DNA of 15,193 nucleotides from an uncultured Eubacteriales bacterium (lineage in GTDB: Bacteria; Bacillota; Clostridia; Lachnospirales; Lachnospiraceae). The position numbers and the translations under genes were made by a program. The stretch is taken from assembly GCA_900321505.1 (NCBI GenBank), contig ONWK01000261.1:1-15193 (forward strand), read 5' to 3'. The notes below the pieces were generated by a model. The model had not been told where the DNA came from and did no database searches. It worked only from the letters and a program-made list of their open reading frames with translations. Shown piece by piece: positions 1 to 7,582 of the stretch (positions are counted from its first letter, which is position 1; every line of letters starts with the position of its first letter).

Positions 1-2
1 GT

Positions 3-929
3 ATGCGGCTGATCTTTATGGGAACTCCTGAGTTTGCGGCTGTTGCTCTGAAGAAGATCATTTCAGAGGAGCATACGGTGCTATGCGTATTTACTCAGCC
101 TGATAAGCCGAAGGGACGCTCCGGAAAGCCTGTCCCTTCACCGGTAAAGCTTGTTGCTGAGGAAGCAGGCATACAGGTATATCAGCCTGAAAAGCTCCGT
201 GATGAGGAAAATGCAACCCTGATCCGCGAGCTTGATCCCGAGATCATAGTTGTTGCTGCATACGGACAGATCCTGCCGGAGTCAATCCTGTCAATCCCTA
301 AGCTGGGCTGTGTGAACATACATGCTTCGCTTCTCCCGAAATACAGGGGCGCGGCGCCTATAGAAAGGTCGATCCTTGACGGTGAGGAAAAGACAGGTAT
401 CACGACCATGTATATGGCAAAGGGACTGGATACTGGAGATATACTTGAGCAGGCTGAGACGGATATTCTGCCTACGGATACGGGAGAGAGCCTTACGGAT
501 AAGCTGGCTGAGCTCGGTGCTGAGCTGATCATTTCAACTATGGACAAGCTTCAGCAGGGTACTGTAACTCCGGTTCCGCAGGATGATTCGGCTGCGACCT
601 ATGCAGCTAAGCTTGATAAGGAAATGGGGCTGCTGGATTTCAGCCTGCCGGCGCAGGAGCTTGAAAGAACGATCCGGGCTCTGACACCGTGGCCCGGAAC
701 TTTTACTTATCTTGACGGAAAGAAGCTGAAGATACTTTCTGCCGACGTGACGGAAGCCTCCGGTGAACCCGGAGAATTCACAGAGATAACGAAGAAAAGC
801 CTTACGGTTGCATGCGGCTGTGACGGCCTGAAGATAAAGACACTTCAGCCTGAGGGTAAGAAACCCATGGACACCGCCGCCTTCCTGAACGGAAATCACC
901 TTACTGCGGGAATGCGGCTGGGAGAGTGA
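3..929 (+). CDS. fmt: Methionyl-tRNA formyltransferase
   Basis: Transfers a formyl group from 10-formyl-tetrahydrofolate to initiator Met-tRNA in the cytoplasm, so that translation can start with formyl-methionine. The 308-residue protein is full length for the family. The N-terminal Rossmann-like formyltransferase domain (about 1-190) starts with the FMGTPEFA motif (5-12) and has the folate-loop motif TQPDKPKGRS (31-40). The catalytic segment NIHASLLP starts at residue 105; N105, H107 and D143 (in GLDTGD) match the Asn-His-Asp triad of this fold. Residues from about 205 form the C-terminal OB-like tRNA-binding domain. The ATG lies two bases from the window edge, so its ribosome binding site is not visible. 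In Firmicutes this gene usually follows def (peptide deformylase), which is probably just upstream. A terminator follows the stop, so fmt appears to end its operon. Identification is secure. Confidence 0.97.
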   Translation: MRLIFMGTPEFAAVALKKIISEEHTVLCVFTQPDKPKGRSGKPVPSPVKLVAEEAGIQVYQPEKLRDEENATLIRELDPEIIVVAAYGQILPESILSIPKLGCVNIHASLLPKYRGAAPIERSILDGEEKTGITTMYMAKGLDTGDILEQAETDILPTDTGESLTDKLAELGAELIISTMDKLQQGTVTPVPQDDSAATYAAKLDKEMGLLDFSLPAQELERTIRALTPWPGTFTYLDGKKLKILSADVTEASGEPGEFTEITKKSLTVACGCDGLKIKTLQPEGKKPMDTAAFLNGNHLTAGMRLGE

Positions 930-959
930 ACATAATAGTACGATATTATGATGACAGAT

Positions 960-998
960 AAAACGGTTATGCATTCGGTACGGTGTATGACCGTTTTT
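960..998 (+). terminator. Rho-independent terminator after fmt
   Basis: Arms at 960-973 and 984-997 pair over 14 consecutive base pairs, two of them G-U in RNA, around a 10-base loop. The 3' arm runs into TTTTT (994-998). It lies 31 bases past the fmt stop and directly before a promoter, so it separates the fmt operon from the rsmB operon. The A-rich left arm could also give some termination on the other strand, but no gene is seen there. Confidence 0.85.
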
Positions 999-1005
999 GT
1001 CATTG

Positions 1006-1034
1006 TTGACTTGTGAAAAAGAAACAGATAGAAT
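1006..1034 (+). promoter_or_regulatory. Sigma-A type promoter for the rsmB-rlmN-PP2C-PASTA kinase operon
   Basis: A -35 box TTGACT (1006-1011) and a -10 box TAGAAT (1029-1034) are separated by the ideal 17 bases, each one mismatch from consensus. Transcription should start near 1041. It begins only a few bases after the upstream terminator, as expected of back-to-back operons. The mRNA would have a leader of about 250 bases before rsmB. No riboswitch or attenuator was recognised in that leader; it holds a broken small reading frame instead. Confidence 0.75.
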
Positions 1035-1105
1035 AATTGTATCTTAATAGAAAACAAGCAGTCAGAGCGGGGGAACAAAGGAACAGGAAAAAAACAGGGT
1101 TATGA

Positions 1106-1292
1106 TGGTGGCTGATCCTCGCCTCGGATGTTCTGAATGATGAGGAAGTTTACGAGTCTTTTGGAAACAAAAACAAAGGGAACAGTCGCAGAGTACCACA
1201 AACGGAAGCTTTCCGGATACTATCTGCAGGAGAAAAATGTGGAGAAGATTGAAAACCGTATCCGAGAAGGGATGGAAAACGGAAAATACTGA
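1106..1292 (+). pseudogene. Frameshifted remnant of a small gene of unknown family, overlapping the rsmB start
   Basis: Two frames read as one protein if a single base is removed near the TTTT run at 1159-1162. The first frame is open from 1106 and reads ...SDVLNDEEVYESF up to 1162. The second continues LETKTKGTVAEYHKRK, then about 28 more residues, and stops at TGA 1290-1292. Both halves are charged and helix-like, as in real coding sequence. The second frame alone can start at ATG 1137 or 1140 (51 or 50 residues) but has no convincing ribosome binding site, and an in-frame stop lies directly before it. Its TGA shares the A of the rsmB ATG, giving a TGATG junction typical of translational coupling. 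I do not recognise the family. Alternatives are a real 51-residue ORF, a sequencing error, or chance. The 930-1291 gap otherwise holds only the terminator and promoter. Confidence 0.4.
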
Positions 1293-2593
1293 TGATGGAG
1301 CAGAGTAAGAAACAAAAGAAAAATGATCCGCGGGATGCGGCGATGGAGATCCTTCTGGATATGGATCGCACCGGCCGTATGTCTTCCGGCGCCCTGCAGG
1401 ACGGGCTTCGGAAGCTGCAGTTTACGGAGAAGGAAAACCGGGCTTTCATAACACGCCTGGTGGAGGGAACCACGGAGTACCGGCTGCAGATCGATGCGGT
1501 GATCGATCACTATGCGAAGAAGAAAACGGATAAGCAGAAGCCTCCTGTGAGAGTGATCCTGCGGATGTCAGTATATCAGATGCTGTATATGGACGGTGTG
1601 CCGGACCGGGCGGTGCTTTCGGAAGCGGGAAGACTGATGAGGGCACATCATCTGGAAAATATGACCGGTGTGGTAAATGGCATTCTGCGCAGCGTACAGA
1701 GGGGAATAGAGGACGGAACGGTGGACAGTGTCCGCAATGCGTCCCTTTCTTTGAAATACTCCACTCCTGAGTGGATATGCGACAGGCTGATCAGGGCTTA
1801 CGGAGAGGACAGTGCGGAGCGTATTCTGGCTGCCGGCTTTTCGGAGCGCCCGCTTACGATCCGTGTGAACAGAGCGAAGACCGCGAAGGAGGAGCTTAAG
1901 GAAAGGCTTATTAAAGAGGGGCTTTCGGTGGAAGAGGGCCTGCTGGCCCCGGATGCACTCAGGATCACCGGAGTTGATTTTGTACGGAAGCTGCCGGGCT
2001 TCAGAGAGGGGCTTTTCTTTGTGCAGGATGAGAGCTCCCAGTATGCAATGAGTACGTTGGGAGAGGTGAGCGGAAAGAAGATCATTTCTCTCTGTGCAGC
2101 TCCGGGAGGAAAGTCTACCATGCTGGCTGAGCGTGGAGCTGTTGTAACCGCGCGGGATCTGACTGAGGAGAAAACCGAACTGATCCGGGAAAATGCGGAA
2201 CGTCTTGGACTGAATCTGGCAGTTGAAGCACACGATGCGTCAGAGGCTGTTCCCGAAGATAAAGAGGCTTATGATATTGTGATCGCGGACGTACCTTGCT
2301 CCGGTCTCGGAGTCATGGGCCGGAAAAACGATATCAAATATCATATCACGCCGGAGGGAGTGGATGAACTGGTGCAGCTATCCGGCAGAATTCTGGAAGC
2401 GGCGGCAAAGGCTGTCCGGCCGGGAGGAATATTGCTCTTTTCCACCTGTACGCTTCTTCCTGAAGAGAACGGACTGCAGGCCGGGAGATTTCTGGGAAAA
2501 CACCCGGAATTTATAAAGAGTGAAGAAAAACAGCTGCTGCAGGGCATTGATCCATGCGATGGTTTTTATTATTGCAGGATGGTAAAGGAGTAA
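1292..2593 (+). CDS. rsmB: 16S rRNA (cytosine-967-C5)-methyltransferase
   Basis: Methylates C967 of 16S rRNA using S-adenosylmethionine. The 433 residues have the family layout: a NusB-like helical RNA-binding domain (about 12-145), a linker with LPGFREGLFFVQDESSQ, then the Rossmann methyltransferase domain. The SAM loop is CAAPGGK (268-274). The two family cysteines are in motif IV DVPCSG (C336) and motif VI STCT (C386); by homology to E. coli RsmB the latter is the catalytic nucleophile. Two ATGs in tandem (1292, 1295) could start the protein. The first overlaps the stop of the preceding small reading frame and no strong ribosome binding site is close, so initiation may depend on coupling. 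It is the first intact gene of the operon and is followed four bases later by rlmN. Identification is secure; the start is uncertain by a codon. Confidence 0.95.
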   Translation: MMEQSKKQKKNDPRDAAMEILLDMDRTGRMSSGALQDGLRKLQFTEKENRAFITRLVEGTTEYRLQIDAVIDHYAKKKTDKQKPPVRVILRMSVYQMLYMDGVPDRAVLSEAGRLMRAHHLENMTGVVNGILRSVQRGIEDGTVDSVRNASLSLKYSTPEWICDRLIRAYGEDSAERILAAGFSERPLTIRVNRAKTAKEELKERLIKEGLSVEEGLLAPDALRITGVDFVRKLPGFREGLFFVQDESSQYAMSTLGEVSGKKIISLCAAPGGKSTMLAERGAVVTARDLTEEKTELIRENAERLGLNLAVEAHDASEAVPEDKEAYDIVIADVPCSGLGVMGRKNDIKYHITPEGVDELVQLSGRILEAAAKAVRPGGILLFSTCTLLPEENGLQAGRFLGKHPEFIKSEEKQLLQGIDPCDGFYYCRMVKE

Positions 2594-2597
2594 GAAA

Positions 2598-3650
2598 ATG
2601 AACCCGGATATCCTCTCCATGAACAGCAATGAGCTAACCGAATATATGAAGGAGACCGGGCAGCCGGCCTTCCGTGCAAAGCAGGTCTTTGAATGGCTGC
2701 ATAAAAAGCTGGTCCGGGATCCGGAGGAGATGACGAATCTTCCGGCGGGACTGCGCGCGGAGCTTCAGAAGGGGCTTTACGGCCTTACGGAGATCAGAAG
2801 ACAGACCTCAAAGAAGGACGGAACCATCAAATTCCTCTTCGGGCTGCAGGACGGACAGGCCATAGAGACGGTGTTCATGCCTTATCATCACGGACATTCC
2901 CTCTGCATATCCTCACAGGCGGGCTGCAGGATGGGCTGCAGCTTCTGTGCATCCACCATCGGCGGGCTGGTGAGGCATCTTACACCTGGAGAAATGCTTT
3001 CCCAGGTATATGAAGCTGTACGTCTTACCGGTGAACGTGTGGATAATGTGGTGGTTATGGGAACCGGCGAACCTTTGGATAATTATGATAATCTCATACG
3101 CTTTCTGCGTCTCATTTCCGCACCGGAGGGCTATCAGCTGAGTCTCAGGAATATAACGGTATCCAGCTGCGGCCTGGTACCTGAGATCCGGAAGCTTGCG
3201 GAGGAGAAGCTGCCCATAACATTTGCGCTTTCACTACACGCATCCTCGGATGAGGACAGAAGGAAGCTTATGCCCATAGCAAAACGCTATACTCTTGAGG
3301 AAACCCTTTCCGCCTGCAGGTACTATTTTGAAATGACCCACAGGAGGATCACCTGCGAATACAGCCTTGTAGCAGGGGTGAATGACAGTGAAATGCATGC
3401 AGAACGGCTGTCGAAGCTGCTGAAAAAGGAACATTTTCATGTAAATCTGATACCCGTAAACCCAATAAAGGAGCGGGATTTCAGACGCAGTGACAGGGAG
3501 TCGGTTCTAAAATTTAAAAATATACTTGAAAAAAACGGGATAAATGTTACTATTAGAAGGAGTATGGGCAGCGATATCGATGCCGCATGCGGACAGCTAA
3601 GACTGGGTTATAACAGAGAAGATATAAAGGAACAGGAGATAGAGCATTGA
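2598..3650 (+). CDS. rlmN: Dual-specificity 23S rRNA (A2503-C2) / tRNA (A37-C2) methyltransferase, radical SAM
   Basis: Radical-SAM enzyme that methylates C2 of adenine 2503 in 23S rRNA and of A37 in some tRNAs, tuning the peptidyl-transferase centre and decoding. At 350 residues it is of normal length. The 4Fe-4S motif CRMGCSFC gives ligands C110, C114 and C117. C103, seven residues before the cluster, and C331 in DIDAACGQL match the two cysteines of the ping-pong methyl transfer (C118 and C355 in E. coli). The SAM-binding GTGEPLDN motif follows in the central barrel. The ribosome binding site AAAGGAG (2584-2590) abuts the rsmB stop and lies 7 bases before the ATG. The stop overlaps the start of the next gene. 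The C331 context separates it from Cfr-like resistance enzymes only partly, but the housekeeping operon position makes RlmN by far the best reading. Confidence 0.96.
   Translation: MNPDILSMNSNELTEYMKETGQPAFRAKQVFEWLHKKLVRDPEEMTNLPAGLRAELQKGLYGLTEIRRQTSKKDGTIKFLFGLQDGQAIETVFMPYHHGHSLCISSQAGCRMGCSFCASTIGGLVRHLTPGEMLSQVYEAVRLTGERVDNVVVMGTGEPLDNYDNLIRFLRLISAPEGYQLSLRNITVSSCGLVPEIRKLAEEKLPITFALSLHASSDEDRRKLMPIAKRYTLEETLSACRYYFEMTHRRITCEYSLVAGVNDSEMHAERLSKLLKKEHFHVNLIPVNPIKERDFRRSDRESVLKFKNILEKNGINVTIRRSMGSDIDAACGQLRLGYNREDIKEQEIEH
3634..3649 (+). promoter_or_regulatory. Ribosome binding site and UUG start of the PP2C gene
   Basis: AGGAG (3634-3638) lies 8 bases before TTG 3647-3649, which overlaps the rlmN stop TGA (3648-3650). 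The next in-frame methionine is residue 40, inside the catalytic VADGMGGH motif, so the UUG start is needed to include the conserved DVGKHRENNQD segment. Confidence 0.8.
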
Positions 3651-4366
3651 CTTCATACGGAAGAACCGATGTGGGAAAGCATCGGGAAAATAATCAGGAC
3701 AATATTTTTGTCAGTGATGATCCCGTAGGCTCCCTTCCGAATCTATATATAGTAGCCGACGGCATGGGCGGACATGCGGCCGGAGATTTTGCTTCGCGGT
3801 ATGCGATCCAGATGGTGGTGGATTTTGTGAAAAAGTCCACAGTCAGGAATCCCATATCGCTCATTCGTCGTGCTATAATAAGCGCAAATAATGAAGTATA
3901 CAGGGAAGCGGAGAAGGATGCTGCCAAGGGGGGCATGGGCACCACCATGGTTATCGGCGTGATCGACGGAATGCGTCTTATCTGCGGAAATATAGGAGAC
4001 AGCAGGCTGTATCTTATCAATGATGATATCAGGCAGATCACCATGGATCATTCCCTTGTGGAAGAACTGATAAGAAGCGGTCAGCTGGAGCGTAATAAGG
4101 GCAGGAATCATCCGGAGAAGAACATCATTACCCGGGCCATGGGTTCGCGGGATGAAGCGCTTCCGGATTTCTTTGAGATCGGCCTCTCACCCGGAGACCG
4201 TATCCTGATGTGTTCAGACGGACTTTCCAATATGGTGGAAAATGATGAACTGAGGGATATCGTCCGGGAGAATGAGGACGTGAGGGAGGCTGTGGACGCT
4301 CTTGTGGAAAGAGCGAATTACTATGGGGGGAATGACAACATTTCCGCTGTAGTCATTGCAGTCTAG
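3647..4366 (+). CDS. prpC: PP2C-family Ser/Thr protein phosphatase (Stp/PrpC type)
   Basis: Metal-dependent cytoplasmic phosphatase that removes phosphate from Ser/Thr targets of the PASTA kinase encoded just downstream. The 239 residues form one complete PP2C domain of normal bacterial length. Visible motifs are DVGKHRENNQDN (8-19, with R13 and D18), VADGMGGH (36-43, metal ligands D38 and G39), GTTMVIG (98-104), NIGDSR (115-120, D118), CSDGLSNMV (189-197, D191) and GGNDNIS (227-233, D230). All expected metal-binding acids are present. It starts with UUG overlapping the rlmN stop, giving translational coupling that probably sets its level relative to RlmN and the kinase. The phosphatase-kinase pairing is conserved across Firmicutes; Bacillus calls it PrpC and streptococci Stp. 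Identification is secure. Confidence 0.95.
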   Translation: MTSYGRTDVGKHRENNQDNIFVSDDPVGSLPNLYIVADGMGGHAAGDFASRYAIQMVVDFVKKSTVRNPISLIRRAIISANNEVYREAEKDAAKGGMGTTMVIGVIDGMRLICGNIGDSRLYLINDDIRQITMDHSLVEELIRSGQLERNKGRNHPEKNIITRAMGSRDEALPDFFEIGLSPGDRILMCSDGLSNMVENDELRDIVRENEDVREAVDALVERANYYGGNDNISAVVIAV

Positions 4367-4387
4367 CAGTTAAAGAGGGAGTAAGTA

Positions 4388-6664
4388 ATGTTAAAACCGG
4401 GAACAATACTAGATGAGCGATACGAGATAATCGATGTCGTCGGAACGGGCGGGATGTCTACCGTTTACAGGGCAAAGGACGAGCGGCTTAAGCGTTACGT
4501 AGCTATTAAGGTCCTTAAGAGCGATTACTCGAACGATGCCAATTTTGTGACAAAGTTCAAGGTGGAGGCTCAGGCTTCGGCAGGCCTTACACATCCGAAC
4601 ATTGTAAGCGTTTATGATGTAAGCGAAGATAACGGAAGATATTTCATAGTGATGGAACTTGTTGAGGGCATCACGCTGAAGGAATATATCAATCTGAACG
4701 GAAGACTGTCCATGGATCAGGCACTGGACTTCTCCATTCAGATCGCTTCGGGTGTGGAAGCGGCTCATGAGCATCATGTTATCCATCGTGATATCAAGCC
4801 CCAGAATATCATTGTATCCAAGAACGGAAATCTTAAGGTGACGGATTTCGGTATCGCAAAGGCTGCAACATCAAATACCATGTCTACTGCGGGAATGGGT
4901 TCTGTGCACTACATTTCTCCCGAGCAGGCAAGGGGAGGCTACAGTGATGAGAGAAGCGATATCTATTCTCTCGGTATCACCATGTATGAAATGGTAACCG
5001 GACGCGTGCCCTTTGAAGGAGATACAAATGTTGCCATCGCGCTGATGCATATTCAGAATGAAATAATCCCGCCGAGGGAATATTTCCCCGATATATATTC
5101 AAGCTTCGAAAAGGTGATCATGAAGGCCACCCAGAAGAAGCCGGAGAGAAGATATCTTACGGCAGCGGCATTGATCGCGGACCTAAACCGGGTTAAGGCC
5201 AATCCGAATATTGATATCATCGTGGCTCCCCAGAAGGTGCCTGATGCACCTACCCAGCAGTTTACAAACCAGGAAATGCAGAAGATACAGGCAGAGGTGC
5301 GTAACGGACAGAGGGAGAGGGTTACCTCCGAGGTGCGTCCGGACAGACAGAGGCTGAATGAGCTTATAAATGAAGCTGATGATGAATATGATGATTACGG
5401 CTATGAGGATGAGTACGATTATCCCGATGAACGGTCAGGAAGAGGAAGAAGCGGCAGGCTGAGCTCCATAAAGCGCGTGCCTGACGATGACGATGATTAT
5501 TACGATGATGAAATATATGAAAGACGCCGCCGCCGTGAAGAGGACGAGGATGTGGATCCGAAGCTTGCCAAGGCGGTTATGATAGGCGGTATAGCTGCTG
5601 CAGTCATAGTTGCGGCGATCATACTTATCATTGTCGGAAATGTTATGGGCTGGTTCAAGTTCGGAGGCTCGAGTGACAGTACTACAGTCTCGATAACTGA
5701 GAGTAATTCGGCTGTAGGAAGCTCAACTGCTTCTGATACCGCGGTATCAGAGGAAAAGGTCCTTGAAATGATCGAGGTAGAGGGCTATACCCAGCTGGCT
5801 GCTGAGAAATCACTTAAGGATCAGGGCTTCATGAACATAAAGATCGAGACAGCCTACGATGATAAGAAACCGGCTGAATATGTCATTTCGGCAAATCATA
5901 AAAAGGGAGAGAAGCTTCCCGAGTCTACGGAGATCGTTCTGACCGTATCTCTGGGTGCCGAGAAGGCTATTGTTCCCGATGTTTCAGGGTATACGGATGA
6001 GCAGGCTTCCAAGGTCATCGAGGAAGCAGGTTTTGTTGTAAATCATGCCTTTGAATTCAGCGATACGGTTGAGAAGGATAAGATAATCCGCACCAATCCC
6101 GAGAAGAATATGGAAGCTGATAAAGGCAGCAAGGTAATACTTGTAGTCAGCAACGGTTCGGAGATCAAGAAGGTTGAGGTTCCGAAGGTTACAGGTATCA
6201 GTGAGTCTGCTGCGACTACTTCTCTCGAGGCTGTAAAGCTTTCTGTTGGTACTGTAACCCATGAACACAGCGATTCCGAAAAGGGTATCGTTATCCGCCA
6301 GAGTATCGCCACCGGAAGTGAGGTTGAGGAAGGCACGAAGGTTGATATTGTTGTAAGTGACGGACCTCAGATCATTACCTATACGGGAAGTATTTCGGGA
6401 AGTATTACAGCTTCCGATCCGGACTTCCTTGAGACCGATATGGGAGTAACGGCAGTTGCCTATATCACGGACGGCAGCGGAAGCCATCAGGTTGCGTCAC
6501 TGGACGTAGCATCTGCCGACAAGGCAAGCATCAGCATTTCCGGAAAGGTAACGGGACTTACATCCTCAGACGGAACCGTGACGGTTACGGTAACGGATGA
6601 CAGCGGAGCTGATGTTACTGCATATTATCGCAACACTCTGACCATCACCTTTACACCAGAGTAG
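4388..6664 (+). CDS. prkC: Membrane Ser/Thr protein kinase with PASTA repeats (PrkC/StkP type)
   Basis: Transmembrane kinase that in relatives senses peptidoglycan or lipid II through external PASTA repeats and phosphorylates cell-wall, division and translation proteins. The 758 residues contain a cytoplasmic kinase domain (about 11-275): glycine loop GTGGMS (19-24), K41, E60, HRDIKPQN (133-140), DFG (153-155), a Ser/Thr-rich activation loop (161-167) and SPEQ (177-180). An Asp/Tyr/Arg-rich juxtamembrane linker spans about 328-392. One hydrophobic helix (about 395-420) crosses the membrane. Three PASTA repeats follow at about 456-522, 524-590 and 594-658. The last 100 residues (660-758) are a Ser/Thr/Val-rich, beta-looking segment that is not PASTA. 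The ribosome binding site GAGGGAG (4375-4381) lies 6 bases before the ATG. The phosphatase is 21 bases upstream, so they are co-expressed. Identification is secure; the tail's function is unknown. Confidence 0.96.
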   Translation: MLKPGTILDERYEIIDVVGTGGMSTVYRAKDERLKRYVAIKVLKSDYSNDANFVTKFKVEAQASAGLTHPNIVSVYDVSEDNGRYFIVMELVEGITLKEYINLNGRLSMDQALDFSIQIASGVEAAHEHHVIHRDIKPQNIIVSKNGNLKVTDFGIAKAATSNTMSTAGMGSVHYISPEQARGGYSDERSDIYSLGITMYEMVTGRVPFEGDTNVAIALMHIQNEIIPPREYFPDIYSSFEKVIMKATQKKPERRYLTAAALIADLNRVKANPNIDIIVAPQKVPDAPTQQFTNQEMQKIQAEVRNGQRERVTSEVRPDRQRLNELINEADDEYDDYGYEDEYDYPDERSGRGRSGRLSSIKRVPDDDDDYYDDEIYERRRRREEDEDVDPKLAKAVMIGGIAAAVIVAAIILIIVGNVMGWFKFGGSSDSTTVSITESNSAVGSSTASDTAVSEEKVLEMIEVEGYTQLAAEKSLKDQGFMNIKIETAYDDKKPAEYVISANHKKGEKLPESTEIVLTVSLGAEKAIVPDVSGYTDEQASKVIEEAGFVVNHAFEFSDTVEKDKIIRTNPEKNMEADKGSKVILVVSNGSEIKKVEVPKVTGISESAATTSLEAVKLSVGTVTHEHSDSEKGIVIRQSIATGSEVEEGTKVDIVVSDGPQIITYTGSISGSITASDPDFLETDMGVTAVAYITDGSGSHQVASLDVASADKASISISGKVTGLTSSDGTVTVTVTDDSGADVTAYYRNTLTITFTPE

Positions 6665-6681
6665 AGAACGGGGGAGCCGGA

Positions 6682-7560
6682 GTGATTGGGAAGATCATTA
6701 AAGGTATCGGCGGGTTCTACTATGTAGCCGCCGAAGATGGAATCATATATGAAACAAGGGCACGGGGTCTCTTCCGGAAGGAAGGGATCCGTCCCTCAGT
6801 TGGGGATGACTGTGAAATCGAGATCCAGGATGCCGAAAAGAGAACCGGCAGTGTGATCTCGATTTTGCCGCGTCGTGCCATACTTCGTCGCCCGGCGGTT
6901 GTAAATACTGACCAGGCGATTGTCATTTTTGCAGTATCCAGACCTGAACCGCATTTCGGACTGATGGACAGATACCTTACGGGGATGCTGTGGCAGGAAA
7001 TGCCTGTAACACTGGTCCTGAACAAGATAGATCAGGACAGGAACAGGGGAAATGAGCTGCAGAGCATTTATACCCATGCGGGTTTTAATGTGATCCTCAC
7101 TTCCGCAAAGACCGGTGAGGGAGTGGAACAGCTGAGAGAGCGGCTTCTGGGAAAGACCTCGGTTCTTTCCGGTCCTTCCGGAGTCGGAAAATCATCACTG
7201 CTGAACGCGCTTTTTTCGAAGGAACAGATGCAGACCGGCGAGATAAGCGAAAAGATAGGAAGAGGAAAAAACACGACCCGCCATTCGGAGCTGCTTTATG
7301 TGGGAGATAATACTTATCTCTGCGATACACCGGGCTTCTCTTCGGTGGAGCTGCCGGAGGAGATGGATGAAGAGATGCTGGTGTACGGGTTCCCTGAGTT
7401 TACGCAGTATCTCGGAGAGTGCAGGTTTTCGTCCTGCCGGCATATGGCGGAACCGGACTGCGGCGTAAAACAGGCTCTTGCCGGCGGAGAGATTGAGAAG
7501 TCAAGATATGAGAGCTACTGCGGTATGATGGAAGAGATCCGGAGCAGACGGAAGTACTGA
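6682..7560 (+). CDS. rsgA: Ribosome small-subunit-dependent GTPase A
   Basis: Circularly permuted GTPase that binds the 30S subunit late in assembly and checks the decoding centre. The 292 residues are normal. An N-terminal OB fold (about 1-65) is followed by the permuted G motifs: G4 NKID (114-117), G5 SAKTG (141-145), G1 GPSGVGKS (164-171), G2 region GRGKNTTRH (193-201) and G3 DTPG (215-218). The zinc-binding C-x4-C-x-H-x5-C is complete (C247, C252, H254, C260). The GTG start is supported by the GGGGGAG ribosome binding site (6670-6676), 5 bases upstream. It lies 17 bases after the kinase gene. In Bacillus and Staphylococcus relatives the PASTA kinase is reported to phosphorylate this GTPase, which fits co-transcription here; phosphorylation in this organism is inference. 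Confidence 0.96.
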   Translation: MIGKIIKGIGGFYYVAAEDGIIYETRARGLFRKEGIRPSVGDDCEIEIQDAEKRTGSVISILPRRAILRRPAVVNTDQAIVIFAVSRPEPHFGLMDRYLTGMLWQEMPVTLVLNKIDQDRNRGNELQSIYTHAGFNVILTSAKTGEGVEQLRERLLGKTSVLSGPSGVGKSSLLNALFSKEQMQTGEISEKIGRGKNTTRHSELLYVGDNTYLCDTPGFSSVELPEEMDEEMLVYGFPEFTQYLGECRFSSCRHMAEPDCGVKQALAGGEIEKSRYESYCGMMEEIRSRRKY

Positions 7561-7582
7561 TACAAGGAAAGAGGATAAAAAA

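Noticed and set aside
931..950. 7-base inverted repeat (CATAATA / TATTATG) just after fmt
   Set aside because: All A/T-rich, short, and with no T-run; the much stronger hairpin at 960-998 explains termination.
1568..2233. Long open frame on the - strand opposite rsmB (221 codons)
   Set aside because: The + strand carries complete RsmB motifs across the same bases, and the antisense translation has no recognisable domain.
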